From CAKZML01 sp041571575 (GTDB lineage: Bacteria; Pseudomonadota; Gammaproteobacteria; Steroidobacterales; BM003), in assembly GCA_041571575.1 (NCBI GenBank), contig JBFFTZ010000054.1, positions 1 through 11,371 of the forward strand: a stretch of 11,371 nucleotides of DNA, given 5' to 3'. This document shows positions 1 to 8,147 of the stretch, in pieces; the stretch's first letter is position 1; every line of letters starts with the position of its first letter. Below the pieces are notes generated by a model, which made no database searches, was not told the DNA's origin, and worked only from the letters and a program-made list of their open reading frames with translations. The position numbers and the translations under genes are program-made.

Positions 1-1
1 C

Positions 2-271
2 CAGTACGAAGGCAAGAAGTACTCAGGTGCTGATAACTTCGAAAGCGTTGCCGTGGATAGCTACAACGTGTTTAACCTGCGTGTAGGCTACGATTCAGGC
101 AAGGCCTGGACTGCTACCGCTTACATCGAGAATGTGGCCGACGAGCTGTTCTACGAGCGCGGCTGGGAAAATGCCGATCGTGACAACACCTATGGCTACG
201 GCCTGGTAAACACCCTGGTATGGCCCTCACGCGGTCGTGTGTTTGGCGTGAATTTCGATTACAGCTTCTAA
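2..271 (+). CDS. TonB-dependent outer-membrane receptor, C-terminal fragment
   Basis: This is a partial gene: the open frame runs in from the left edge and only the last 89 codons before the TAA are present. The fragment shows the alternating strand pattern of a beta-barrel end. The segments around VFNLRVGY, ATAYIENVADELFY and GYGLVNTLVWPSRG lead to the final strand GVNFDYSF. The terminal aromatic Phe is the usual C-terminal signal for outer-membrane barrel assembly, and the 'N-V-A-D-E-L-F-Y' segment matches the 'N-L-x-D-x-x-Y' region common near the end of TonB-dependent receptors. Such receptors take up iron chelates, cobalamin, sugars or other large solutes using TonB energy. The substrate cannot be told because plug and extracellular loops lie outside the window. 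A GTG at 53 could look like a start, but the frame is open upstream and the protein is clearly longer. A strong terminator follows 25 bp after the stop. Confidence 0.85.
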   Translation, partial: QYEGKKYSGADNFESVAVDSYNVFNLRVGYDSGKAWTATAYIENVADELFYERGWENADRDNTYGYGLVNTLVWPSRGRVFGVNFDYSF

Positions 272-296
272 TCTGAAGTCGACCTGAAGAAATCAA

Positions 297-332
297 GGCC
301 GGGCCGAGAAATCGACCCGGCCCTTTTCTTTT
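297..332. terminator. Intrinsic terminator, probably bidirectional, between convergent genes
   Basis: A 7-bp GC stem (GGCCGGG at 297-303 with CCCGGCC at 316-322) continues after one mismatch into CGA/TCG closed by a GAAA tetraloop (308-311). On the + strand it is followed by TTTTCTTTT, ending the TonB receptor transcript. On the minus strand the same hairpin is followed by TTGATTTCTTC, so it can also end transcripts coming from the WYL regulator at 368. Confidence 0.88.
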
Positions 333-367
333 CTGCTGGCTGGGAAATCCGCCCGCCGTTATTGCCC

Positions 368-1351
368 TTATTTGGCTCCCGTCCCATACAGTGCGGCGGC
401 TTTGCCCAGCAAGTCCGCCACCTGTAGACGCAGCGCCTGGGGACCCAACACTTCCACATCCGGCCCGTACTTCATAATGTCCATGGACAACTCGCGAGCA
501 TCACTGTACGGCACCTTCAAGACGAAGTAACCGTCCAGTTCAACATCGCCCTCCTGGTTCGGATGCCATTGTTCACGTGACACCCACCTGGCCCGCTTGG
601 GATTAAAACGCAGCACAGCTGTTTGGGTTTCAGCGCCAGAGAATATCCCGAAGCCCGCTCCCAGGACCTGGTCCAGGGTCTCATCCTTGATATCGCTGGC
701 TGGCTTGTTCAACACCATGGCTGACTCGATCGCGTCCACCGAAAACGTTCTCAGGGACTTTCTAAGGTGGCACCAGCAATCCAGGTACCAGTTATCCCGG
801 TAATGCACCATCCGCTGGGGAGACACATCCCGCTCCAGGGTCTCGCCTGCCTGGCGCCTGTGGTGGGCAATCCGAAGCCGGCGACGTGACAACAATGCCG
901 TGGCGCAGGTCTGGAAATGTTTTGGCTCAACCGGGCGGGCACCCTGACTGAGAACACGGATATGCCTGGCGAGGTCGTCCGGCGACCGATCTCCCTCGGC
1001 AAGAATCTGTCGAATTCTGTTCCGCAGCGGCTTGACCTGTGCGCCCAGGAGTCCGGGCTGAAGCGTCTCCAGCAAGGTCTCCATGGTCAGGAGTGCATAA
1101 ATCTCCTCGGAGCTGAACCACAGCCCCGGCAACTGGAAAGTTGCATGAGCCGGATCACTCTCATCCAGCCGGTATCCGCCCTTTTCCCTGTCCCAGATCA
1201 AGGGCATGGACATGCGATCCCTCAGGTATTCCAGGTCGCGTTTGAACGTGGCAGGAGAAATCTCCATATCCTCAAGAAACACCTCACGGGGCACAACCCG
1301 TCGTTGTGAGAGCAGTTTCTGGATGCGATAAAAGCGCTCGGTTCGATTCAT
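368..1351 (-). CDS. WYL-domain transcriptional regulator (DeoR-like winged helix + WYL)
   Basis: This is a 327-residue DNA-binding regulator. Residues 1-62 form a helix-turn-helix/winged-helix domain: RFYRIQKLL opens it, the recognition helix is around SPATFKRDLEYL, and a wing ends in GGYRL. Residues about 140-215 are the WYL domain, with the signature Trp188-Tyr189-Leu190 in DNWYLDCWCHLRKSLRTF and the following 'F-S-V-D-A-I'. Residues about 243-320 match the WCX C-terminal extension. The length is normal for the family. WYL domains are generally taken to sense a ligand, often a nucleic acid or nucleotide. The effector here is unknown. The start is supported by GGAG five bases upstream of ATG. 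The gene is last in the minus-strand run, 76 bp after the DUF6491 gene, so it may have its own promoter as well as read-through. Whether it controls the upstream hydrolase genes is inference. Confidence 0.9.
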   Translation of the reverse strand: MNRTERFYRIQKLLSQRRVVPREVFLEDMEISPATFKRDLEYLRDRMSMPLIWDREKGGYRLDESDPAHATFQLPGLWFSSEEIYALLTMETLLETLQPGLLGAQVKPLRNRIRQILAEGDRSPDDLARHIRVLSQGARPVEPKHFQTCATALLSRRRLRIAHHRRQAGETLERDVSPQRMVHYRDNWYLDCWCHLRKSLRTFSVDAIESAMVLNKPASDIKDETLDQVLGAGFGIFSGAETQTAVLRFNPKRARWVSREQWHPNQEGDVELDGYFVLKVPYSDARELSMDIMKYGPDVEVLGPQALRLQVADLLGKAAALYGTGAK

Positions 1352-1377
1352 GAGTTCTCCGTTCCCGCTGCGTCTCC

Positions 1378-1421
1378 CCGCGAGGCCCGGGCCCGCGGTC
1401 TATACTCCACGCCTCTGGCGT
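1378..1421. repeat. Two inverted repeats in the DUF6491-WYL intergenic gap
   Basis: The 76-bp gap holds a very GC-rich near-palindrome at 1378-1398: CCGCG pairs with CGCGG, and the inner GGCC-CG-GGCC pairs after a one-base A bulge. It also holds a small perfect inverted repeat at 1409-1421 (ACGCC-TCT-GGCGT). Neither is followed by a T-run on the minus strand, so they are not classic terminators. Because they lie 27-70 bp upstream of the WYL regulator start they could be an operator, or a transcript-stabilising or attenuating hairpin. A TATAGA hexamer lies between them on the minus strand without a good -35 partner. Confidence 0.4.
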
Positions 1422-1427
1422 TGAGTC

Positions 1428-1910
1428 TCACTCTCCGGATTTTTGCGTCCCGGTGCAATCAGGCGTGGTGTTATCCGGGTCTTTGTCCATGGGCGGCTTG
1501 CCATACTCGGCTCTCAGGGCGTCCAGTTCCTGGGCACTGAGTCGCCTGACCGTGCCTATTCGACAGGACCTGTCGGTACCCATGTCGCGAATCAGCAATC
1601 TCTCGGTTGCCCGACCACAGATACTTCCCTGGGTGTTAAAGGCGATGGCGTTAGTGGTCTTCAAGCCCTGGCAAAAACCCACCACTTCAACCTTGTAGGG
1701 GCAACGCTGGCTGGGCGACCAGATAATCAACACGTTGTCGCTCAGGGCCTCAAAATTCCTGACGCTTCGGGCAAAAAAGCAATTACCCCCCGCGGACCAG
1801 GCCTTATCGCTGCTCTGTGCACCGCTATCCGTGGTTGAGGCACAACCGGTCATGGCCACGCTGAACAGGCCCGCCAACAGTAGGGCAGCCATTCGTTCTG
1901 CAGTTCTCAT
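1428..1910 (-). CDS. Small lipoprotein, DUF6491-like
   Basis: A 160-residue predicted lipoprotein. The N-terminus has a charged start (MRTAER), a hydrophobic stretch and a lipobox MTGC, with lipidated Cys23. The mature part contains Cys44, Cys70, Cys80, Cys98, Cys116 and Cys152. The spacing 'CFF-R-V-R-N-F', 'C-P-Y-K-V-E-V', 'F-C-Q-G-L' and 'C-R-I-G-T-V' resembles the DUF6491 family of short gammaproteobacterial lipoproteins, whose function is unknown. The even number of mature cysteines (excluding Cys23) would suit periplasmic disulphides. The C-terminal 25 residues are polar and Asp/Pro-rich, probably disordered. An ideal Shine-Dalgarno (GGAGGA) sits eight bases before ATG. The gene starts only 16 bp after the stop of the oxygenase gene, which points to one transcript. 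The family name is from memory of the pattern and was not searched. Confidence 0.75.
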   Translation of the reverse strand: MRTAERMAALLLAGLFSVAMTGCASTTDSGAQSSDKAWSAGGNCFFARSVRNFEALSDNVLIIWSPSQRCPYKVEVVGFCQGLKTTNAIAFNTQGSICGRATERLLIRDMGTDRSCRIGTVRRLSAQELDALRAEYGKPPMDKDPDNTTPDCTGTQKSGE

Positions 1911-1926
1911 TACACAGTCCTCCGCT

Positions 1927-2961
1927 TCAAGAAATCCTTTCCAATTCCCGGAATTCTTCGGCGCGCTTTAGTTCCTCTTCAATATGGCGGCTTTGAGTGG
2001 TCGCCGCGTAACGTGGCGGACGTTCCTCGCTGGCAAATCCTGGCAGGGGAACCACCTCGCAATCACCATCAAGCGCATTAAACAGGATAATGGAATAACG
2101 CTGCCAGGGGGTAATTCCCACTCGATGCCCGGTGGCCGGGAACTCGCCGTTGGTCAGCCGTTCCATCATGTCCCCAAGAATAACGGTGAACTGCCCCACG
2201 TTCGCAGGCGCATCCCTCCATCTGCCATTGATGTCAGTCAATTCCAGTCCTGGCGCGGTCTGGTACATCAAGGTAAAGCATTCAAAGTCGGTGTGGGCGG
2301 CAATCCCCACATTGGAGCGGTTCGAGGGCACAGCGGAGCCCGGGTAGTTAAGAAACCGCATGGTGCTGGGTGCATTACGAGTCGCCCTGTTGCGGAAAAA
2401 CCCGCGCGTCAGGCCCATGGCCTCGGCCAGGGCCTCAAACAAGGTCTCGCCTAGTTCCCGTGCGGCGAGGTAGTAGGTCTCGGCGACGGCTCTAAATCCT
2501 GGCAGTGCCGGCCAGAGGTTTGGGTGGATGCCCAGGCTTGCAGCAACATCCTCATCGCCAATCCAACTCATGGGCGGACTCATGTCAAAGGACTCAAGGT
2601 GTGCCACGGTGGCCGGCTGATAGGCCGGTTCTTCAAACATCGGCCCCCAACCGGTCCCGCCGGCAGACAGGCTGTTCAGTGCACACCGCTTGGCGGGATC
2701 ACTATCGTCAAGACTGAAAAAGCGATGCATCTGCTCCAGCGTAGCGCCGATCAAATCGTCTGAAATGCAGGTGTTGTGTACGTAGAAAAATCCGGTCTCG
2801 CGGCAGGCCTTGCGAATCTTCGCGATCACCCCGGCACGACTTTCCTCGCCAAGCTCAGCCCCCGGGATTCCGAACAGGGGCCCGACATCAATCAGATGCA
2901 GGCGCTGCTCGTCCAGGCGCACTGACGGTGCGGCGGCATCCAACTCCAGGGTACTGGGCAT
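1927..2961 (-). CDS. Isopenicillin-N-synthase-like 2-oxoglutarate/Fe(II) oxygenase
   Basis: A 344-residue cytosolic non-haem iron oxygenase. Residues about 20-130 match the DIOX_N region: LHLIDVGPLF at the start, then CRETGFFYVHN and 'Q-M-H-R-F-F'. The catalytic 2OG-Fe(II) domain lies at about 197-300. The facial triad is visible as His223-x-Asp225 (AAHTDFECFT) and His279 (TGHRV). The RxS motif that binds the 2-oxoglutarate carboxylate is Arg288/Ser290 (RYSI), so the enzyme looks active and 2OG-dependent rather than a true isopenicillin N synthase. Family members hydroxylate, desaturate or cyclise small molecules, and the substrate here cannot be told. No NRPS or beta-lactam genes are in view. 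AGAGG four bases before ATG supports the start. It begins 22 bp after the amidohydrolase stop and is followed 16 bp later by the lipoprotein gene, so all three are probably co-transcribed. Confidence 0.88.
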   Translation of the reverse strand: MPSTLELDAAAPSVRLDEQRLHLIDVGPLFGIPGAELGEESRAGVIAKIRKACRETGFFYVHNTCISDDLIGATLEQMHRFFSLDDSDPAKRCALNSLSAGGTGWGPMFEEPAYQPATVAHLESFDMSPPMSWIGDEDVAASLGIHPNLWPALPGFRAVAETYYLAARELGETLFEALAEAMGLTRGFFRNRATRNAPSTMRFLNYPGSAVPSNRSNVGIAAHTDFECFTLMYQTAPGLELTDINGRWRDAPANVGQFTVILGDMMERLTNGEFPATGHRVGITPWQRYSIILFNALDGDCEVVPLPGFASEERPPRYAATTQSRHIEEELKRAEEFRELERIS

Positions 2962-2983
2962 AGGGCCTCTCTATGAGCCTGTT

Positions 2984-5008
2984 TCAAAGTTCCGGTGATT
3001 CATACACTACGCGACCATTGAACACCGTCATCAAGACCTGGGTGGCGGCAATATGATCCGCCTGTTCCTGTTCGATCAGTTCCACCAGATTTTGATCCAG
3101 CACCACCAGGTCAGCCAGCTTGCCGACCTCTATGGAACCGACCTTGTCCGACTGTTTCAACATGCGCGCCGCGTTGATCGTGAACGCATCGATTGCCTGT
3201 TCAATACTCAACTGCTCCGAGGCGTTATAGGCCATCCCGTCTGCCGAGCGGGTAACCGCCTGCTGCAGGTTCACAAAAGGCCTGGGCTCGCGGGTATCAA
3301 CCGGGGCATCGCTACCTGCCACAACAAATCCTCCGCCAGCAAGCACGCTCCTGGCCGGATACACGTTTTGCATGTAATACAGATCCGGGTCATACATATC
3401 GCTGACCGAACCGACCTGCTCAAGGAAAGGAATGACTGACATGTCGTACACCGGGTCAGGCAAGACCCAGGCGAAAGTCATGGCCATATAGATACCCAGG
3501 TCACCCAGGCGCTTCTGGTCATCCGGATGCACCAGCTGTGCATGAGCAATGCTCTGGGTAAGCCCCGCTCGATCAACCGCTTCCTTGTTCTCGGCAAATG
3601 CATCAAGAGCGACCCTGACTGCCCGGTCGCCGATGGCATGTGCATGGACGCTGAAACCCGCCTCGGTCATCTGTCTTACGAAGCTGTGAATAAACGCCTC
3701 GCTGTGTTCCAGCACGCCATTGTTGGTCCGACACTGGCTGGGGAAAAACCCGTGTTCCAGGTTGAAGGAACTGGAGGCTGCGTGACCGCGATATTTATCC
3801 GAGCTACGAACGGAACGACACAGTTCGCTATTGGTATCCACATAGCCCAGCAAATCCAGTCGCTGGTTTTTGGCATCCACCCTGAACCGGGGTTGCTTGT
3901 AGTCACTGAGCACCGCGGCATTGGGCAGGGTCGGTGGTGTTGCCAGGGGATCTCCCTCGATAACTCCATCAACGAACAGTTTCACTGTCTGCAGCGTGAT
4001 GAGCTCGTCACCCGAATATTTCTCCCTGGCCCGGGAGAACTTCTCTACGTAGCCCGGGATGCGCGCGAGGCCCGCTTCGCTTTGCGAATCCTCCGGTCGC
4101 TCGAACAAGGCGGCACTGAGTCGGAAGGTCATTTTCCCGCTGCGCTCCAGATCGGCAAACGCAGCCAGCGAATCGGGTTTCAGCGCGGCGTCCTGCACCG
4201 AGGTGATTCCATTGGCAGCAAGTTTCTCGGCGACTTTCACCATGAACGACCTGGGTACGCTGTCGCCGGCGCCCAGCATCACATCGAATACCGAGGGGGG
4301 ATGCATCAGTTCCCTGGCGCCCTCGTTGATTCCGCCGGTAGGCTCACCCTGTGCATCCACCGCCACCAACTGGGCGTAGTCCGCGAACGCCTCTTCCAGG
4401 GTGCCGGCATTCAGTCCTGTCTGCTTGCCCGAAGAATCGGTAGCGAGGGACAAGGCCAACGAATTTACCGCGCCATGGTGGCCATCATTTCCGTAGAGAA
4501 TAATCGGATGTTCACCGGATACCGCGTCCAGCGCGGCGCGCAACGTCGGGTAGGTCTCACTAGGCTGATTACCCTTCGTGAAATTCCACTGGGGTACCGC
4601 CATCCACTGGCCTTCCGGCAGAGGAAAACGATCAAGACAGTCTTGCAGGAAAGGCACCATCTCATCCAGGGTCATGGCCTGGCTGCGAATGTCACAAATG
4701 TCGGGCTGAACAATTCCCAGTGTATGGATGTGGGCATCGTGCAGGCCGGGCATCACCATCCGGCCCTGCAAATCGTAAACCCTGGTTCCATCACCAATAA
4801 ATCTTGAAATTGCATCATCACTGCCAACGGCAATGATGCGCTTATCCTTGACCGCCAGGGCCTGGGCAACCTGCCTTGCTCCATCCACCGTGTATACGTA
4901 TCCGTTATTCAAGACCAGGTCGGCAACTTGCGCGCTATCCTGGGGCGCCTTCTGGCACCCTGCCAGCAGGAAAACCAGGAGAAGGCTCAATAGACGATAT
5001 CTATTCAT
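2984..5008 (-). CDS. Lipoprotein amidohydrolase, YtcJ-like (amidohydrolase family 3)
   Basis: A metal-dependent hydrolase of the amidohydrolase superfamily, probably anchored to a membrane facing the periplasm. An ATG at 5020 opens the frame (678 residues), but the ATG four codons later (5008) has GGAAA five bases upstream and gives a typical lipoprotein signal ending in LLAGC, so I prefer it. Numbering from the longer form: lipid Cys22; composite beta-sandwich 34-90; the metal motif H-D-A-H97-I-H99; Lys347 (TVKLF), a candidate bridging lysine; His459/His461 in VHAHAIGDRAV; His493 in IAHAQ; and Asp571 in GSDAPVD. These are the ligands expected for an active enzyme. Between Lys347 and the HAIGDR motif there are about 110 residues, clearly more than I expect for the family, so this looks like an insertion. 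Relatives hydrolyse N-substituted formamides and other amides, and the substrate here is unknown. Ends 22 bp before the oxygenase start. Confidence 0.88.
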   Translation of the reverse strand: MNRYRLLSLLLVFLLAGCQKAPQDSAQVADLVLNNGYVYTVDGARQVAQALAVKDKRIIAVGSDDAISRFIGDGTRVYDLQGRMVMPGLHDAHIHTLGIVQPDICDIRSQAMTLDEMVPFLQDCLDRFPLPEGQWMAVPQWNFTKGNQPSETYPTLRAALDAVSGEHPIILYGNDGHHGAVNSLALSLATDSSGKQTGLNAGTLEEAFADYAQLVAVDAQGEPTGGINEGARELMHPPSVFDVMLGAGDSVPRSFMVKVAEKLAANGITSVQDAALKPDSLAAFADLERSGKMTFRLSAALFERPEDSQSEAGLARIPGYVEKFSRAREKYSGDELITLQTVKLFVDGVIEGDPLATPPTLPNAAVLSDYKQPRFRVDAKNQRLDLLGYVDTNSELCRSVRSSDKYRGHAASSSFNLEHGFFPSQCRTNNGVLEHSEAFIHSFVRQMTEAGFSVHAHAIGDRAVRVALDAFAENKEAVDRAGLTQSIAHAQLVHPDDQKRLGDLGIYMAMTFAWVLPDPVYDMSVIPFLEQVGSVSDMYDPDLYYMQNVYPARSVLAGGGFVVAGSDAPVDTREPRPFVNLQQAVTRSADGMAYNASEQLSIEQAIDAFTINAARMLKQSDKVGSIEVGKLADLVVLDQNLVELIEQEQADHIAATQVLMTVFNGRVVYESPEL

Positions 5009-5046
5009 TGCTGTTTCCATGTAACAAGAATACGGCGGCCCCCGTC

Positions 5047-5071
5047 AAAACCCGGTCCACCCGTGTGGATC
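5047..5071 (-). terminator. Possible weak terminator after the amidase gene
   Basis: In the 90-bp gap between amidase and amidohydrolase, the minus strand reads a short stem (TCCAC-ACGG-GTGGA core at 5056-5069, with an outer G-C pair and one mismatch), then GGG and TTTT (5047-5050). The stem is short and the T-run minimal, so termination would be partial at most. A TTGACG hexamer (5041-5046) just downstream could belong to a promoter for the amidohydrolase gene, but I see no convincing -10 at the right distance. Confidence 0.25.
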
Positions 5072-5110
5072 TTCGGGACAAAACGGCAAACGCGTGTCGA
5101 ACCCGGAACA

Positions 5111-6673
5111 CTAGCGATACGGCACTTCCGGCAAGTAGGCCGGCTTTTCCGCCCCATGACTTCGGATCTCGTAAGCGTACCCCAGGGCAAGTATTTTCCC
5201 ATCCTCAAATCGGCCTCCGATAAAGGACAAACCCACCGGCAGACCGCTGATCATGCCCATGGGTACTGTCAGGTGGGGATACCCGGCCACCGCCGGTGCT
5301 CCACCCGGGCCACCATTACCCGTGTCCCCATTTACCGGATCGATAATCCACGAGGGATCCCAGGTTGGCGCGATCAATGCATCCAGTTGATGCTCAGCCA
5401 TGACGGCGTCGATCCCCTCGGGACCCGCCAGCCGCTGGGAACGTTCCCGCGCCGCAAGGTAGTCGGCATCATCAAGTCCCGCCTGCTCCTGGGCCAGGAT
5501 GAAAATCTCCTGTCCAAACCTTGGCATGACCGACTCGGCATTTGCCTGGTTAAATGCAATCAATTCCTCCAGGCTACGCACCTGGCCCGGGTGCTGGTGA
5601 GATTCCAGGTAAGCATTCAGGCCAGCCTTGAACTCAACCAGCAAGACCAGGTACTCGTCATCACCCAGGTCATTTTCATTGGGAAGTTCCACCTCGACGA
5701 TGATGGCACCGGCCGCCTCCAGCACCTGCCTCGCCCGGGCGAATGTTTTCTCCATCTCAGGACTGCTCACGTATCCGGAGATGACCCCCAGGCGTTTGCC
5801 TTCCAGGGCCTTAACAGACAACTGGCCCGGGAAATCAAAATCAAAGTCCGCTGGTATGGCCCGGGTCGCAGAGTCAGTTTCGTCCCTTCCCGCCATCACC
5901 GACATCAGCACGGCGGCATCGCGGACGCTGCGAGTCATTGGACCGGCGGTATCCTGGCTGGCAGAAATCGGGACAATGCCGCTGCGACTGACCAGTCCGA
6001 CAGTGGGCTTAAACCCGACAATGCCGTTGACCGCGGCCGGACAGGTCACCGAGCCATCAGTTTCCGTACCCAGCGCGGCACTTGCCAGGCCCGCTGCCAC
6101 GGCGGCGCCGGAGCCCGAACTGGATCCGCATGCCGAGCGGTTGAGCACGTGGGGGTTTACCGTCTGCCCTCCCACCGAACTCCAGCCACTGATGGACCGG
6201 GTGGAACGAAAGTTCGCCCACTCACTCAGATTAGTCTTACCCAGCATTACCGCACCGGCCTTGCGCAGGCGGGACAGGACAGGAGCGTCCTTGCCTACCA
6301 GGTTATACGCCAGCGCCCGGGACCCGGCGGTGGTTGGCAGCCCCCCCGCCATATCAATGTTGTCTTTTACTACCAAGACAGCGCCCCTTAAGGCCAACGG
6401 GTCTTTGGCCGCATCCACTTTGCGCGCCTGATCCATGGCATCCGGTGCGATGGCGAGCATAGCGTTGATCCTCGGGCCCGCCCGATCAATTGCCTTGATG
6501 CGATCCAGGTAGGCGGAGGTCAACTCTTCAACGCTGAGCTGCCCGGCAGCCACCGCCTGCTGCTGAAAGCCCATGGTCCCGAACAAGATATCCTCGGGAA
6601 GGGTGTAATGGGCGAGCGCAAGTGACGTGGGCAGGCAGATCAGTGCCAAACCAAGTTTCTCAAAAACTCTCAT
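5111..6673 (-). CDS. Secreted amidase, peptide-amidase (Pam)-like
   Basis: A 520-residue member of the amidase signature family, hydrolysing carboxamides with a Ser-cisSer-Lys triad. The triad is complete: Lys103 (VVKDNID), cis-Ser184 in CGSSSGSGAA, and nucleophile Ser208 in TETDGSVTCPA. The Ser-Ser spacing is 24 residues, as in known members. The segment 'T-E-T-D-G-S-V-T-C-P-A-A-V-N-G' and the following GPMTRSVRDAA block resemble, from memory, the Stenotrophomonas peptide amidase Pam, which removes C-terminal amides from peptides. This is closer than GatA, and no gatB/gatC is nearby. The N-terminus MRVFEKLGLALIC... reads as a Sec signal with cleavage after Ala19-Leu-Ala21, so the enzyme is periplasmic or secreted. 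AGGTGAG before ATG is an acceptable Shine-Dalgarno. It lies 52 bp after the M16 partner gene. The exact substrate is inferred. Confidence 0.9.
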   Translation of the reverse strand: MRVFEKLGLALICLPTSLALAHYTLPEDILFGTMGFQQQAVAAGQLSVEELTSAYLDRIKAIDRAGPRINAMLAIAPDAMDQARKVDAAKDPLALRGAVLVVKDNIDMAGGLPTTAGSRALAYNLVGKDAPVLSRLRKAGAVMLGKTNLSEWANFRSTRSISGWSSVGGQTVNPHVLNRSACGSSSGSGAAVAAGLASAALGTETDGSVTCPAAVNGIVGFKPTVGLVSRSGIVPISASQDTAGPMTRSVRDAAVLMSVMAGRDETDSATRAIPADFDFDFPGQLSVKALEGKRLGVISGYVSSPEMEKTFARARQVLEAAGAIIVEVELPNENDLGDDEYLVLLVEFKAGLNAYLESHQHPGQVRSLEELIAFNQANAESVMPRFGQEIFILAQEQAGLDDADYLAARERSQRLAGPEGIDAVMAEHQLDALIAPTWDPSWIIDPVNGDTGNGGPGGAPAVAGYPHLTVPMGMISGLPVGLSFIGGRFEDGKILALGYAYEIRSHGAEKPAYLPEVPYR

Positions 6674-6725
6674 AACCCCTCACCTTGCCGAATCCTCGAC
6701 GCCTCACACCCGGACAGGACCCGAC

Positions 6726-8147
6726 TTATTTATCGCCGGGAACCCAATCGCTATCAGTAATACTCATCATGGTTATCTCGCCATACACGCCGACCAGGTC
6801 CTTGATCTTCTGACTGTCGCCGATAAACACGAACACCATTTCTTCGCGCGGGGGATAAATTCGGGCAATAACCTGGTTAGCTTTTTCAGAGGTCACGGCA
6901 TCCATTTCACTGGAGTAGTCATTCACTTTGCTGTCGGGCAGGCCATAAAACTTCAGAGTCAGGATCTGCCCCGCCAGGTCACTGGCGGTCTCAAATCCCA
7001 TGGGGTAAGTCCCCTGGCGATAGGTTTTGCCGGATTGCAGGGAGGCGGCGTCAAATCCGGCCTCACGTACCTTCCTCAGCTGCTCCAGGGCCAGGTCTAC
7101 CGCCTCTATGGTGGTCTCCGTGGCGGTATAGGAGGCGATCGAAACACTACCCGGCTGGCTACGCATGGCAAGGTTGGAGCGAGCCCCATAGGTCAGACCC
7201 GACTCGATCCGCAGGGCCGTGTTAAGCATGGAGGTAAACCGTCCACCAAACAGGGTATTCACCAACTCGATTGCCACGGCATCAGGGTCACTTCGGCTAA
7301 CGCCAACATTGCCTATCCAGAAATACGTCTGGGTCGCACCGGGCTTGTCCACCAGTAACACCCTGCCCCCGGGAACCCGGGGAGCAGCTTCCAGGGGAGC
7401 AATTGCAGTGCCCGCGGCCTTCCAGCCTCCCAGGGCCTTTTCGATGCGCTTGCGCATGGCCTTGGCCTTGAAATCACCCGCGACAACCAGCAGCAATCGG
7501 TCCGCAACCAGGTTACTGGCCGAATAATTCTTCGCGTCCTCATAACTCACCCGCGCCAGGCTGGCTTCACTCCCGGTGGAGGATCTTGCGTAGGGATGTT
7601 CCCCAAATACGAAAGCCTCTGCATAGGTACCGATCAATCCCCTGGCATCTGCATCCTTCATCGCAGCGATGCCCTGGATGGCCCGGGTCTTGATCTTCTG
7701 AAACTCGGCTTCATCCATTCGCGGCCTGAGCAAGACATCCGCCAACAAGCTGATCATCAGGTCTGAATCCCGGGACATGAACTCGCCGTTCAAGCCAATA
7801 TATTCACTGTTGGCCGACACATTGAATCTTCCGCCCACCGCGGCTACTGCCTCGGCGAACTGGACCGCATCACGCTCCCCTGCCCCCTTTTGCAGCAGTT
7901 CGGCTAGCAAAGAGGCCACGCCATTCTTGTCGGCAGGTTCACTGACCAGGCCACCTCGCACGGCCGCACTGAACGACACCAGTGGAACATCACTTTTTTC
8001 CAGCAATATCAGGGTAATTCCGTTATCGAGTTCGACCTGCTGGTAATCAGGCAAGCGAATACTGTCGCCTGCCAGGGCACTGGCGGAGACCAGGAATACC
8101 AGGACGATGGCGGCAATGCTGTTTTGCCAGTTTGCATAGCGCTTCAT
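6726..8147 (-). CDS. M16 peptidase-family partner subunit lacking the zinc motif
   Basis: A 473-residue exported pitrilysin-family protein with a signal peptide cleaved near Ala24-Leu-Ala26. The N-terminal M16 domain aligns in outline (VELDNGITLILLE, 'V-R-G-G-L'), but where active members carry HxxEH this one reads Ser79-Leu-Leu-Ala82-Glu83 in GVASLLAELL. All three motif residues are replaced and zinc cannot be bound there. The C-terminal M16_C domain is intact and carries the Arg313...Tyr320 pair in RIESGLTYG, which in M16B heterodimers completes the active site of the partner. It overlaps the stop of the active subunit gene by four bases (ATGA), implying translational coupling and a 1:1 complex. 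GGAG nine bases upstream supports the start. It is most likely the regulatory/substrate-binding half of a periplasmic heterodimeric peptidase. Confidence 0.9.
   Translation of the reverse strand: MKRYANWQNSIAAIVLVFLVSASALAGDSIRLPDYQQVELDNGITLILLEKSDVPLVSFSAAVRGGLVSEPADKNGVASLLAELLQKGAGERDAVQFAEAVAAVGGRFNVSANSEYIGLNGEFMSRDSDLMISLLADVLLRPRMDEAEFQKIKTRAIQGIAAMKDADARGLIGTYAEAFVFGEHPYARSSTGSEASLARVSYEDAKNYSASNLVADRLLLVVAGDFKAKAMRKRIEKALGGWKAAGTAIAPLEAAPRVPGGRVLLVDKPGATQTYFWIGNVGVSRSDPDAVAIELVNTLFGGRFTSMLNTALRIESGLTYGARSNLAMRSQPGSVSIASYTATETTIEAVDLALEQLRKVREAGFDAASLQSGKTYRQGTYPMGFETASDLAGQILTLKFYGLPDSKVNDYSSEMDAVTSEKANQVIARIYPPREEMVFVFIGDSQKIKDLVGVYGEITMMSITDSDWVPGDK

Noticed and set aside
3527..4807. 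Long + strand open frame (426 codons) opposite the amidohydrolase gene
   Set aside because: It lies wholly antisense to a gene with clear catalytic motifs. The translation shows no recognisable domain and has the composition of a reverse-frame shadow in GC-rich DNA.
5063..6391. Long + strand open frame (442 codons) opposite the amidase gene
   Set aside because: Antisense to a complete Ser-Ser-Lys amidase. The His/Arg/Gln-rich translation has no motif, hydrophobic core pattern or ribosome binding site of note. Other + strand frames at 5628-6431, 6627-7358 and 8645-9409 are rejected for the same reason.
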